DNA of 52,970 nucleotides from the NCBI GenBank assembly GCA_003222035.1, contig QHUS01000054.1, positions 1 to 52,970 on the forward strand, written 5' to 3'. The number at the start of each line of letters is the position of its first letter. The stretch's first letter is position 1. The DNA is from Gemmatimonadota bacterium. GTDB lineage: Bacteria; Gemmatimonadota; Gemmatimonadetes; Gemmatimonadales; GWC2-71-9. Below the pieces are notes generated by a model. It was not told the origin of the DNA. It saw only the letters and a program-made list of their open reading frames with translations, and did not search any database. This document shows positions 20,572 to 29,731 of this stretch, piece by piece. A program made the position numbers and the translations under genes.

Positions 20572-21401
20572 GGCTGCTTCCTGCGCCCCCGCCGTGCGGC
20601 ACCTCGCCCCTCCCCCTCCCCCTCCCCCTCCCCGCCGCCCGAGGAATCGCCATCCGAGCCCGCAGACGCGGGAACGGCCATCGGCGCGGCCACCGCCGCG
20701 TCGTTGCGAGCCAGCATCGCGAGATAAGCCTCCACGCGTGGATCTTCCGGCCGGCGCTCGCGACAGTCCTCCCACACGGCCTTCGCCGCCAATCCATCCC
20801 CGGCCAGGTAGCACGCCAGGCCGAGCATCGCGGCTGCGTCGAGATACGTGGGGCGAGCGCGCACGATGATCTCGAAGTGCTCGCGCGCATCCAGGGCCCG
20901 GCCTGCCTCGAGCAGCATGCGTCCCAGCTTATACCGCAGGTCGTGAAACGCGGGTCCCAGGGCGAGGGCGTCCTGGTACTGCGCGATCGCCTGCCCCAGA
21001 CCGCCAACTTCGAAGTAGGCGTCGCCCAATCGCGCATGCTGGTTCGCCAGCTTGGAGGCAACATGGGCGGGGAACCCCTCGCGCGGTTCGCCCCCGAGCT
21101 GTGCGGCGCGCCGGAACGCTGCATCCGCCTCCGCCTCTCGACCCAGCTCGTTCAGCACGATGGCCCGGTGGACGAGGGCTTCCACGTAGTGCGGGTTCAG
21201 CGTCAGCGCGCGGTCGAGGTGCGCGAGTGCCTGCTCCGGCTGAGCGACGAGGGAGTACGACAAACCGAGGAGGTGGTGGGCGTCGGCGAACGACCGGCCC
21301 GTCGCGACCACCTCCTCGAGGAGGTGAATCGCTCCGTAGTAGTCCTGCAGCTGGAATCGCTCGTGGGCCTGCGCGACGAGATGCTCAGGACTCACGTCCA
21401 T
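20568..21401 (-). CDS. TPR-repeat protein with acidic-glycine and basic tail
   Basis: 277 aa from ATG 21401, chosen over ATG 21413 because GAGGA lies 6 nt upstream. At least five TPR units (AHERFQLQDYYGAIHLLEE, SLVAQPEQALAHLDRAL, YFEVGGLGQAIAQYQDAL, LEAGRALDAREHFEIIV). No signal peptide, so probably cytoplasmic. The tail is a G-E repeat encoded by tandem CCCTCC-type hexamers (20603-20640) followed by a basic end (RRGRRKQP). Function unknown. It overlaps the epimerase by 17 bp. Confidence 0.75.
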   Translation of the reverse strand: MDVSPEHLVAQAHERFQLQDYYGAIHLLEEVVATGRSFADAHHLLGLSYSLVAQPEQALAHLDRALTLNPHYVEALVHRAIVLNELGREAEADAAFRRAAQLGGEPREGFPAHVASKLANQHARLGDAYFEVGGLGQAIAQYQDALALGPAFHDLRYKLGRMLLEAGRALDAREHFEIIVRARPTYLDAAAMLGLACYLAGDGLAAKAVWEDCRERRPEDPRVEAYLAMLARNDAAVAAPMAVPASAGSDGDSSGGGEGEGEGEGRGAARRGRRKQP

Positions 21402-22365
21402 GGGTTTCCTCATGCCAGCGGACGAACTGTCGAATGCCTGCCTCGATCCCGACCGCCGGCCGGTAAGCGAGCTCGCGTTCCGCGCGCCGCAGGTCCGCCG
21501 CGGTCAACCGCACGTCCCCGGGTTGGTCGGGGTGGCGCTCGATCCGGGCCTCGCGTCCGAGGGTGCGGGCGATCAGCTCAATCAGCCGGTCGAGCCGCAC
21601 GCGGGCGCCGCCCCCGATATTGATCGGCTCGGCGACCCCCGTCCCGTTCGCGGCACCTCCCGGCCGGGCCGTCCATTCCATGGCCGCGAGGACGCCGTCC
21701 ACGCAGTCCGTAATATAGGTATAGTCGCGCTCGCTCGACCCGTCCCCGTGCATCCGCACGGGCTTCCCCGTGGCGATCAGGCTCGTGAACCGGTGGATCG
21801 CCAGGTCAGGGCGCTGACGGGGCCCGTAGACCGTGAAGAATCGCAAGCAGGCGATGCGCATCCCGTAGAGATGGGCGAAGGCCTCGGCCATCAGCTCGCC
21901 GGCGCGCTTGCTCGCGGCGTAGGGCGAGATCGGCCAGACGGCCGCGGCGTCCTCCGCGAACGGCGGGGGGGTGGTATCGCCGTACACCGACGAGGACGAG
22001 CCGAACACGATGCGAGCGATGCCGGCGCGTCGCGCCGCCTCGAGCACACGGACCGTTCCGGTCACGTTGGTCTCGCTGTAGGAGGCCGGGTCTTCGAGCG
22101 ACGGACGGACACCGGGACGGGCGGCGAGGTGGAGCACGACCGAGACGCCGTCGAGGGGCATCGCGTGGCGGACGATGTCGGCCTCGACGAACTGGAACCC
22201 CGCCGCGCCCCGCAGAGCCGTGAGGTTGCGCTCCTTCACCGCCCGGGGGTAGAACGGGTCGAAGTTGTCGACGCCCACGACGCTCTGGCCCCGGGCGAGG
22301 AGCGCCTCGCAGACATGCGAGCCAATGAACCCGGCCGCGCCCGTGACGAGCACGCGGTCGCTCAC
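21385..22365 (-). CDS. UDP-hexose/hexuronate 4-epimerase (probable UDP-glucuronate 4-epimerase)
   Basis: 326 aa from GTG 22365 (GTGA overlap with uxs). Extended [21 protein letters not shown], catalytic YAASK (about residues 150-154) and [13 protein letters not shown]. The sequence around [17 protein letters not shown] and the partners ugd and uxs favour UDP-glucuronate as substrate, giving UDP-galacturonate; UDP-glucose 4-epimerase activity is the alternative. Confidence 0.85.
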   Translation of the reverse strand: MSDRVLVTGAAGFIGSHVCEALLARGQSVVGVDNFDPFYPRAVKERNLTALRGAAGFQFVEADIVRHAMPLDGVSVVLHLAARPGVRPSLEDPASYSETNVTGTVRVLEAARRAGIARIVFGSSSSVYGDTTPPPFAEDAAAVWPISPYAASKRAGELMAEAFAHLYGMRIACLRFFTVYGPRQRPDLAIHRFTSLIATGKPVRMHGDGSSERDYTYITDCVDGVLAAMEWTARPGGAANGTGVAEPINIGGGARVRLDRLIELIARTLGREARIERHPDQPGDVRLTAADLRRAERELAYRPAVGIEAGIRQFVRWHEETHGRES

Positions 22366-23294
22366 GCCATGTGCCCCCGGAAGTACTCGATGGTGCGGCG
22401 CAAACCGTCTTCGAGGGTCACCGTCGGCTCCCAGCCGAGCGTTTCGCGCGCGCGCCGGATGTCGGGTTGCCGGACCTTGGGGTCGTCGGTAGGGAGCGGT
22501 TGCTTCACGATGGCGCTCCGGCCGTTCGTGAGCCGCAACACCAGCTCCGCCAGCTGACGAACCGTGAATTCATGGGGATTCCCGATGTTGGTGGGCTCCG
22601 GTCCGCCGCGCTCGAACAGTCTCACGATGCCCTCGACGAGATCGTCCACGTAGCAGAACGACCGGGTTTGCGAGCCGTCGCCGTACACGGTGAGGGGCTC
22701 GCCGCGGAGCGCCTGCACGATGAAGTTCGACACCACGCGACCATCATGCGGTCGCATGCGCGGTCCGTACGTGTTGAAGATGCGTACGATGCGAGTATCG
22801 AGATTATGGTAGCGATGATACGCCATGGTCATCGCTTCCGCGAATCGCTTGGCCTCGTCGTACACCCCGCGCGGTCCGACAGGATTCACGTTGCCCCAGT
22901 AGCTCTCGGGCTGGGGATGCACCAGCGGATCACCGTACACCTCCGACGTCGAAGCCAGCAGGAACCGCGCGCCCTTCGCCTTCGAGAGACCGAGCGCCTT
23001 ATGGGTGCCGAGGGATCCGACCTTGAGGGTCTGGATCGGGAGCTCCAGGTAGTCGACCGGGCTGGCGGGGCTGGCGAAATGGAACACGCCTTCGAGGGGC
23101 CCCTCCACTTCGATGAAGTTGGCGACGTCGTGCAGGATCAGCTGAAAGCTGGAATGGCTTTTCAGATGATCGAGGTTCGTGCGATTGCCGGTGACGAAGT
23201 TGTCCATCCCCACCACTCGGTGACCGAGGGAGAGGAGGCGGTCGCAGAGGTGGGAGCCGAGGAACCCCGCCGCACCGGTTACGAGGATGCGCAT
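22362..23294 (-). CDS. UDP-glucuronate decarboxylase (UDP-xylose synthase)
   Basis: 310 aa, the standard single-domain length. Converts UDP-glucuronate to UDP-xylose with tightly bound NAD. Motifs [30 protein letters not shown], catalytic [10 protein letters not shown] and [12 protein letters not shown] are all hallmarks of UXS. It overlaps ugd, which makes its substrate, by 16 bp. Confidence 0.93.
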   Translation of the reverse strand: MRILVTGAAGFLGSHLCDRLLSLGHRVVGMDNFVTGNRTNLDHLKSHSSFQLILHDVANFIEVEGPLEGVFHFASPASPVDYLELPIQTLKVGSLGTHKALGLSKAKGARFLLASTSEVYGDPLVHPQPESYWGNVNPVGPRGVYDEAKRFAEAMTMAYHRYHNLDTRIVRIFNTYGPRMRPHDGRVVSNFIVQALRGEPLTVYGDGSQTRSFCYVDDLVEGIVRLFERGGPEPTNIGNPHEFTVRQLAELVLRLTNGRSAIVKQPLPTDDPKVRQPDIRRARETLGWEPTVTLEDGLRRTIEYFRGHMA

Positions 23295-24598
23295 GCCACG
23301 GGGCGGCCGATGCTCTCATAGATGAACCCGAGCTTCGCCATGCGCGGCGGATCGTACAGATTCCGGGCATCGACGATTAACGGGCGCATCATCAACCCCT
23401 TCATGCGGTCGAAGTCGGGGTTGCGATACTCGAGCCATTCCGTGACGATCGCGAGGGCGGCGGCGCCCTGCACCGCGTCGTACGCATTCTTCGCGTACGT
23501 CACCCGATCCCCCAGTTGGCGGCGCGCCGACGCAACCGCCGCCGGGTCGTGCACGCGCACCTGTACGCGGGCGGCGAGCAGCTGCTCGATCAGGACGAGC
23601 GCCGGGCTCTCGCGCACGTCGTCGGTCTCGGCCTTGAATGCCAGGCCCCACACGCCGACGGTCGCGCCATGCAGCGCCGGCCCCAGGCGGCGCTCGAGCT
23701 TATCGAACAGCACGCGCTTCTGGCGCTCATTGGCCGCCTCCACCGCCTGCAGGACGTCGAGCGACACGCCGTGCGTGTCGCCGGTGTGGATCAGCGCCTT
23801 CACGTCTTTCGGGAAGCACGACCCGCCGTAGCCGGGCCCGGGGAAGAGAAACGCGGGCCCGATGCGACGATCCGACCCGATGCCCCTGCGCACCAGCGTC
23901 ACGTCCGCTCCGACGGCATCGCACAAACGGGCAAACTGATTCATCAACGAGATCCGGGTGGCGAGCATGGCGTTGGCGGCGTATTTCGTCATCTCGGCGG
24001 ACGCGAGGTCCATGAAGATGATGGGATTACCCGTGCGCACGAACGGCGCATACAACTGGCCCATCACCTCGGCCGCGTCGGGCGAATCCACGCCTATCAC
24101 GACGCGATCCGGCTTCATGAAGTCCTCGACCGCCGCGCCTTCCTTCAGAAACTCGGGATTCGCCGCAACGTGAAACGCGGTCTTCGTGTGTTTGCAGATC
24201 TCCGCCCGAACCCGCTCGGCCGTGCCGACGGGCACGGTGCTTTTCGTCACCACGAGCTTGGGCCGATCCATGTGACGGCCGATGCTGCGCGCCACGTCCA
24301 GGACGTGCTGCAGGTCGGCGGAGCCGTCTTCGCCGGGCGGCGTTCCGACCGCGATGAGGATGACGTCGGAGCGTTCGATGGCCGCGCCGACGTCGGTGGT
24401 GAACTCCAGCCGGCCGTCGCGCTGGTTGCGGATCACGAGCGGCTCGAGCCCGGGCTCGTGGATCGGAAGCCGGTTCTGTCGCAACCCCTCGATCTTCGCG
24501 GCGTCCACGTCCACACAGAGGACGTCGTTCCCCGTCTCCGCGAAGCAGGCCCCGGCGACGAGGCCCACATACCCCGTCCCGACGACCGTGATTTTCAC
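23279..24598 (-). CDS. ugd: UDP-glucose 6-dehydrogenase
   Basis: 439 aa from GTG 24598 (GTGA overlap with the wbpA-like gene). The frame upstream is not homologous. Two-step NAD oxidation of UDP-glucose to UDP-glucuronate: [19 protein letters not shown]-terminus, KSTVPVGTA, catalytic thiol in [10 protein letters not shown] (Cys about 261), then the [13 protein letters not shown] segment. It supplies both uxs and the 4-epimerase downstream. Confidence 0.95.
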   Translation of the reverse strand: MKITVVGTGYVGLVAGACFAETGNDVLCVDVDAAKIEGLRQNRLPIHEPGLEPLVIRNQRDGRLEFTTDVGAAIERSDVILIAVGTPPGEDGSADLQHVLDVARSIGRHMDRPKLVVTKSTVPVGTAERVRAEICKHTKTAFHVAANPEFLKEGAAVEDFMKPDRVVIGVDSPDAAEVMGQLYAPFVRTGNPIIFMDLASAEMTKYAANAMLATRISLMNQFARLCDAVGADVTLVRRGIGSDRRIGPAFLFPGPGYGGSCFPKDVKALIHTGDTHGVSLDVLQAVEAANERQKRVLFDKLERRLGPALHGATVGVWGLAFKAETDDVRESPALVLIEQLLAARVQVRVHDPAAVASARRQLGDRVTYAKNAYDAVQGAAALAIVTEWLEYRNPDFDRMKGLMMRPLIVDARNLYDPPRMAKLGFIYESIGRPVACASS

Positions 24599-25929
24599 GT
24601 CTTGCCCCCTCCCCCCCCCTTGCGCCGCCGGGCCCGCGCCAGGGCGTTCCGGGTGTCGACGACCAGCGGCGCGCACCGCTCCACGAGCGCATAGTCCACG
24701 TTGGAGTGGTCGGTCACGATGACCACGCAGTCGGCGCCCGCGACCTGCTCCGACGTGAGCGGGACCGACGCGAGGTCGATGGCCTCATCCCGAAGCCTCG
24801 CGACGTGCGGATCGTGATACGAGACCACCGCGCCCCGCCGCTGCAGCAGCCGGATCACGTCGAGGGCGGGGCTCTCGCGGATGTCGTCGATGTCCTTCTT
24901 GTACGCCACGCCGACGACCAGCACCTTGCTGCCCCGCGCGGGGCGCCCCTGCTCGTTGAGGCGATCCACGACGCGCCCCACCCAGTACTCGGGCATCTCG
25001 GCGTTGATCTCGCCCGCGAGCTCGATGAATCGCGTCCGGTAGTTGAGCGTCCGCATTTTCCACGCGAGGTAGTGCGGGTCGAGGGGGATGCAATGCCCCC
25101 CGACGCCGGGCCCTGGCGTAAACTTCATGAAACCGAACGGCTTCGTCGCCGCGGCCTCGATCACCTCCCACACGTCGACGCCCAGCTTGTCGCACACGAT
25201 CGCCATCTCGTTGACGAGCCCGATGTTCACGCTGCGGAACGTGTTCTCGAGGATCTTCACGAGCTCGGCCGCTTCCGTCGATGACACCGGTACGAGGTTC
25301 TCGATAGCGGGCTCGTAGACGGCCATCGCCACGCGGCGACACGCCGCCGTCAGTCCGCCCACCACCTTGGGCGTATTGCGCGTATTCCACTGCGGATTGC
25401 CGGGATCCACCCGCTCAGGCGAGAAGGCGAGGAAGAAGTCCTGGCCCGGCTTGAGCCCCGTCGATTCGAGCGCGGGGAGCAGCAGCTCGCGCGTGGTGCC
25501 GGGATAGGTCGTCGACTCGAGCACGATGAGCTGCCCGCGTCGCAGCGTCTGCTTGACAGAGTCCGTCGCCGCGAGCACGTAGCTCACGTCGGGATCTTTG
25601 GTCTTCGAGAGCGGCGTGGGAACGCAGATCGACACGACGTCCGGCTCGCGCAGCCGCCCCAGGTCCGTCGTCGCGCTGAACTGCCCCGCCTTCAGGGCGC
25701 TCGACACGTCCGTGGCGGACACGTCCTGCACGTGCGAATGTCCCTGGTTCAGGCTCTCCACCAGGCCCTTGCTCACGTCGAAGCCGAGCACCCGGAACCC
25801 GGCGCGCGCGAACTCCATCGCGAGGGGCAGCCCGACGTAACCGAGCCCGACGATGCCAATGAGCGCGGAGCGGTCTTTCGCCTTCGCGATGAGGACCTCT
25901 TCAGAGGACCGGGTCGTGGTGGTACTCAC
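24595..25929 (-). CDS. wbpA: UDP-N-acetylglucosamine 6-dehydrogenase, WbpA family
   Basis: 444 aa from GTG 25929 (GTGA overlap). Related to Ugd but of the UDP-GlcNAc/ManNAc dehydrogenase branch: GLGYVGLPLAMEFARAGF, VPTPLSKTKDPD, SPERVDPGN, catalytic GVGGHCIPLDPHYL (Cys about 280) and YKKDIDDIRESPA. Its three upstream neighbours are WbpB-, WbpE- and WbpD-like, so it probably makes UDP-GlcNAc-uronate as the first step to UDP-2,3-diacetamido-glucuronate. The glycine-rich end ([10 protein letters not shown]) overlaps the ugd ribosome site. Confidence 0.9.
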   Translation of the reverse strand: MSTTTTRSSEEVLIAKAKDRSALIGIVGLGYVGLPLAMEFARAGFRVLGFDVSKGLVESLNQGHSHVQDVSATDVSSALKAGQFSATTDLGRLREPDVVSICVPTPLSKTKDPDVSYVLAATDSVKQTLRRGQLIVLESTTYPGTTRELLLPALESTGLKPGQDFFLAFSPERVDPGNPQWNTRNTPKVVGGLTAACRRVAMAVYEPAIENLVPVSSTEAAELVKILENTFRSVNIGLVNEMAIVCDKLGVDVWEVIEAAATKPFGFMKFTPGPGVGGHCIPLDPHYLAWKMRTLNYRTRFIELAGEINAEMPEYWVGRVVDRLNEQGRPARGSKVLVVGVAYKKDIDDIRESPALDVIRLLQRRGAVVSYHDPHVARLRDEAIDLASVPLTSEQVAGADCVVIVTDHSNVDYALVERCAPLVVDTRNALARARRRKGGGGGKT

Positions 25930-26930
25930 GGCGACACCGGCGCGCCGCCGGTTGCGAGCGAGCGCGTGGCCGCGTCGAGCACGCGCACCACCCGCACGCC
26001 GTCCTCGGCGTTCGCGCGGGGCGGCTCCACCCCCCGGGCCACGCGAGCGAAGTGGCCGAGCTCCGCGGCGAGGGGCTCGACGTTGGGAATCCTCGGAATG
26101 AAAATGTCCCCCTCCCGGATGGACAGCGCCTCCCCGTACGATCGGTACTCCGGCGGCCGGTCCACTCCCTTGTCATAGATACGGAGCTTCTCGCGGGCCT
26201 CCATATCGTCGAACACGACCATTTTTTGCGCCCCCACGACGGTGAGCTTCCGCTCTTTGTGCGGGTCCAACCAGGATAGCTGCACGTGTGCGAGCACGCC
26301 GCTCCCGAACTCCATCGTCAGGAACACGACGTCCTCGACCTTCGGTTGCAGGTAGCTCCGACCATGCGCCGCCACGCGCACGGGGGCTTCCCCAAGCAAG
26401 TACAGTGCCACCGAGACGTCGTGAGGCCCGAAGCTCCAGAGCGCGTTTTCATCGGCGCGAACCTGCCCCAAGTTGACGCGCAGACCATACAAGTAATAGA
26501 TCCGCCCGAGCTCGCCGCCCTGGACCAGGGCCCGCAACCGCTCCACCGCCGGGTGGAACAGGAGCAGATGCCCCGCCAGCACGGGGACCCGCCGCGCGGC
26601 GGCGGCGCGCGCCACCGCCTCCGCATCGTGCACGCTCAGCGCGAACGGCTTTTCGACCAGGCACGGCTTCCCCGCCTCGATGCATTGTAGCGCCAACGTG
26701 GCGTGCGTGCCGGCGGGCGACGCGACCACCACGGCGTCCACCCGGCTCAAGAGATCCGCCACGTCGGCCGTCACGTGCGCGCTCGGGTGCTGCCGCCCGA
26801 CACGCTCGCGCACCTTGGCGTCGAGGTCGCACACCGCGGCCAGCTCCGCGTCCGCGAGGCCGGCGACGGTGCGGACGTGGTTGCGGCCCCACGCGCCGGC
26901 GCCGATGACGCCGAGCCTGAGGCGGTTCAC
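25926..26930 (-). CDS. wbpB: Gfo/Idh/MocA oxidoreductase, WbpB family
   Basis: 334 aa from GTG 26930 (GTGA overlap). Rossmann N-terminus GVIGAGAWGRNHVR, the EKPFA motif (Lys near residue 95) and GHLLLFHPAV, WSFGPHDVSV in the substrate half. In the known pathway WbpB oxidises C3 of UDP-GlcNAc-uronate, giving the 3-keto sugar used by the aminotransferase WbpE. The neighbourhood supports this assignment strongly. Confidence 0.9.
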   Translation of the reverse strand: MNRLRLGVIGAGAWGRNHVRTVAGLADAELAAVCDLDAKVRERVGRQHPSAHVTADVADLLSRVDAVVVASPAGTHATLALQCIEAGKPCLVEKPFALSVHDAEAVARAAAARRVPVLAGHLLLFHPAVERLRALVQGGELGRIYYLYGLRVNLGQVRADENALWSFGPHDVSVALYLLGEAPVRVAAHGRSYLQPKVEDVVFLTMEFGSGVLAHVQLSWLDPHKERKLTVVGAQKMVVFDDMEAREKLRIYDKGVDRPPEYRSYGEALSIREGDIFIPRIPNVEPLAAELGHFARVARGVEPPRANAEDGVRVVRVLDAATRSLATGGAPVSP

Positions 26931-28072
26931 CGGTAGAATCCACGGATCGTCTCGATCACGCAGTCGAGCTGCGCCCGCGTCAGCTCAGGATACACCGGAA
27001 GTGACAACGCCTCCCGGGACGCCCGTTCGGACTCGGGGAACTGCCCGGCCTGGTAGCCCAGGTGCTTGAAGCACGGCTGCAGGTGGAGCGGCAGTGGGTA
27101 ATAGATGGCGCTACCGATGCCCTGCGCCTTGAGGTGCGCCTGCAGCTCGTCGCGGCGCTCCGCGCGGACCGTGTACTGATGATAGATGTGCTCGTTCGCG
27201 GGGTCCACCGGCGGCGGCCGGAGGGCGCCTCGCCCTCCCGGAGTGACGGCGAACGCGCGCGTATAGTAGTCCGCGTGCTCCCGGCGCTTGGCCGACCACG
27301 CCGAGAGGTGCGGCAGCTTCGCAAGCAGCACCGCCGCCTGGAGCGTATCGAGCCGCGAGTTCGTGCCCACTTCGTCGTGGTAGTACTGTTTCGCGCCGCC
27401 GTGCAGGCGCAGCTTGCTGAGGCGCGCCGCCAGGGCATCGTCCGACGTGACGATGAGACCGCCGTCGCCCCACCCCCCGAGGTTCTTGCTGGGGAAGAAC
27501 GAGAAGCCCGACGCCCATCCCATCTCGCCCGCCACCCGCCACTGGCCCCCGATCCGGCGACGCGCCCCGATCGCCTGCGCCGCGTCCTCGATGATCGGGA
27601 GACCGTGGGTGCGCGCGATCGCATCGAGCCGCTCCATGGCGGCCATCTGGCCGTAGAGGTGCACCGGCATGATGGCGCGGGTGCGCCGGGTAATAGCGGC
27701 TTCGACGCCTGCAGGGTCGATATTGAACGTGTCCGGCTCGATGTCCACGAAGACCGGGGTACCGCCCGCGTTATGGATCGTCCCGGCGGTGGCGAAGAAC
27801 GTGAACGGCGTGGTGATGACTTCGTCGCCAGGCTTGAGCCCTAACGCCTTGAGGGGCAGGAGCAGCGCGTCCGTCCCGCTCGCGCAGGCGATGCCGTGCT
27901 TGGCCCGCGCCAGCTGGGCGAGCGCCGTCTCGAGACGCGACACCGCTGGACCCATCACGAACTGTTGCGACTCGATCACCGCCTGGACGGCCGGCAGGAC
28001 TTCGCCCTTGATGGCGTCGTACTGCGCCACGAGGTCGAGGAGTGGCACGTTCACCGGATCAGCATCCCGCAC
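26927..28072 (-). CDS. wbpE: DegT/DnrJ/EryC1 sugar aminotransferase, WbpE family
   Basis: Up to 381 aa; starts at GTG 28072 or, matching relatives better, GTG 28054 (MNVPLLDLVAQYDAIK). PLP-dependent fold type I: ASGTDALLLPLKALGL, EDAAQAIGA, and FFPSKNLGGWGDGG with the PLP lysine (about residue 196). It should aminate the 3-keto intermediate from WbpB using glutamate. It lies 12 bp behind the wbpD-like gene. Confidence 0.92.
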   Translation of the reverse strand: MRDADPVNVPLLDLVAQYDAIKGEVLPAVQAVIESQQFVMGPAVSRLETALAQLARAKHGIACASGTDALLLPLKALGLKPGDEVITTPFTFFATAGTIHNAGGTPVFVDIEPDTFNIDPAGVEAAITRRTRAIMPVHLYGQMAAMERLDAIARTHGLPIIEDAAQAIGARRRIGGQWRVAGEMGWASGFSFFPSKNLGGWGDGGLIVTSDDALAARLSKLRLHGGAKQYYHDEVGTNSRLDTLQAAVLLAKLPHLSAWSAKRREHADYYTRAFAVTPGGRGALRPPPVDPANEHIYHQYTVRAERRDELQAHLKAQGIGSAIYYPLPLHLQPCFKHLGYQAGQFPESERASREALSLPVYPELTRAQLDCVIETIRGFYR

Positions 28073-28084
28073 GCGCGCGGCCGT

Positions 28085-28690
28085 TCATCCGGTGCGGCGT
28101 GACTCGGGAAGGGGCCGTTGCGCCAGCTGCCGCAAGACGCCGTTCGACTCTTCGTAGCTGGTGCCGCACACCGCACACGTGCCCTGCCCGGCCGTCACCG
28201 AGAGCCGCTCGCCGCACTGACACATCCACCCCACGCGCCGCGCGGGGACGCCGACCATGAGCCCGTAGGCCGGGACATCGGAGGTCACTACGGCCCCGGC
28301 ACCGATAAACGCGTACTCGCCGAGCGTGACGCCGCACAGGATCGTCGCGTTGGCGCCGATCGAGCTGCCGCGTCTCACGCGGGTCGGCCGGTATTCGTGC
28401 TTGCGCGACACGTGACTGCGCGGGTTCAACACGTTGGTGAACACGCAGGAGGGCCCGCAGAAGACGTCATCCTCCAGCGTCACCCCTTCGTAGATCGAGA
28501 CGTTGTTCTGAATCTTGACGTTGTTCCCGATCCGGGTGCCCGGCATGACCACGACGTTCTGTCCCAGGTTGCAGCGCTCGCCGATGACGGCGCCCGGCAT
28601 CACGTGGCAGAAATGCCAGATCTTCGTACCGCGCCCGACCGTCGCGCCTTCGTCGACGTAGCTCGATTCGTGGACGAAATACTCCGCCAT
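28085..28690 (-). CDS. wbpD: Left-handed beta-helix N-acetyltransferase, WbpD family
   Basis: 201 aa. Hexapeptide-repeat acyltransferase: GATVGRGTKIWHFCHV, GERCNLGQNVVVMPG, TRIGNNVKIQNNVS and TLGEYAFIGAGAVV form the prism. It should acetylate the 3-amino group of UDP-GlcNAc(3NH2)-uronate. The C-terminus carries a small four-cysteine ribbon (Cys157, 159, 172, 175) that is probably zinc-binding. The ATG follows the murB stop with no gap. Confidence 0.9.
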   Translation of the reverse strand: MAEYFVHESSYVDEGATVGRGTKIWHFCHVMPGAVIGERCNLGQNVVVMPGTRIGNNVKIQNNVSIYEGVTLEDDVFCGPSCVFTNVLNPRSHVSRKHEYRPTRVRRGSSIGANATILCGVTLGEYAFIGAGAVVTSDVPAYGLMVGVPARRVGWMCQCGERLSVTAGQGTCAVCGTSYEESNGVLRQLAQRPLPESRRTG

Positions 28691-29731
28691 CTACACTCCG
28701 ATCACCTTGACCTCGAGCTCCAGCTCGACCCCCGTCTTCTTGGCGACGGTCTTGCGCACGTGCTCGATAACCTTCAGCACGTCGCTCGCCGTCGCGTTCC
28801 CCGTGTTGACGATGTAGTTCGCGTGCATGGTGGACACCTGGGCGCCGCCGACCGTGTAGCCCTTCAGGCCACACTCGTCGATGAGGGCTCCCGCCGTGCG
28901 GGTGCCACCCGGGTTCTTGAAGACCGAGCCGCAGTTGGGCTGGTCGAACGGCGTTCCGGCCTTTCGCCACCGCAGCAGCTTGTCCTGAATTTCCTTCAGC
29001 TTCGCGGGCGGCTCTTCGATCAGCGCGAGCTTCGCCTCGAGGACGATCACGTTGCCAAGGTTCGAGGAGCGGTACTTGAAGGAAATCTGCTTGCGCGCGA
29101 TCTGGCGCACGCGGCCCTTCGCATCCATCACCGTCACCTCGGTGAGCACCTCGGCGAACTCCGCGCCATGGGCGCCGGCGTTCATGTACACGCCGCCGCC
29201 CACGGTGCCGGGAATGCCCCGAAACCGCTCGACGCCGGCGAAGCCGGCCTCCGCGGTACGGCGCGCCAGGATCGGTGTCGCCACACCGGCGCCGACGATC
29301 GCGGTGGCGCCTTTCATCTCGAAGCGGTCGAGGCCCTTGCCGACCCGGATCACCACGCCGGGAAATCCACCATCCTTCACGAGCACGTTCGAGCCGAGCC
29401 CGATGGCCAGCCAGGGCAGGCCGCGGTCCTGGGCGAGCTGAAGCGCCTTGGCGACGTCGTCCGCATCGGCAGGCGTGACGAGGAAGCGCGCCGGGCCCCC
29501 GATCCGGTACGTGGTAGACGCCGCGAGCGGCTCGTTCTCGAGCATGCGCCCGCGGAACTTGAGCTTCGGGGCGGGCGGAGCGGACGGCGCAGGGCGTGCG
29601 GGCCCCTTGCCCGAGCTCGCCGGCTTGGTCGACGCCTTGGCTACGCCCGGCCGGCCGGCGTGCGGCTTGGCGCCGCCGCCGCCTTTGCGACTCCCGGCGT
29701 CCGGCTTTGGACGGTTGTCCTTTCGTGCCAT
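28691..29731 (-). CDS. murB: UDP-N-acetylmuramate dehydrogenase with a basic N-terminal extension
   Basis: 346 aa. FAD enzyme that reduces UDP-GlcNAc-enolpyruvate in peptidoglycan synthesis: [44 protein letters not shown], catalytic serine in [12 protein letters not shown]. Residues 1-58 are low-complexity Lys/Pro/Ala/Gly not found in usual MurBs, and they overlap the end of carB by 91 bp. The start at 29731 is backed by a GAGGAG 9 nt upstream; ATG 29545 ([10 protein letters not shown]) would give a minimal but probably too short protein. Confidence 0.94.
   Translation of the reverse strand: MARKDNRPKPDAGSRKGGGGAKPHAGRPGVAKASTKPASSGKGPARPAPSAPPAPKLKFRGRMLENEPLAASTTYRIGGPARFLVTPADADDVAKALQLAQDRGLPWLAIGLGSNVLVKDGGFPGVVIRVGKGLDRFEMKGATAIVGAGVATPILARRTAEAGFAGVERFRGIPGTVGGGVYMNAGAHGAEFAEVLTEVTVMDAKGRVRQIARKQISFKYRSSNLGNVIVLEAKLALIEEPPAKLKEIQDKLLRWRKAGTPFDQPNCGSVFKNPGGTRTAGALIDECGLKGYTVGGAQVSTMHANYIVNTGNATASDVLKVIEHVRKTVAKKTGVELELEVKVIGV

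Noticed and set aside
20603-20640. Hexamer CCCTCC repeat as another inverted or mobile element
   Set aside because: It is a plain in-frame low-complexity Gly-Glu tail of the TPR protein with no opposed arm.
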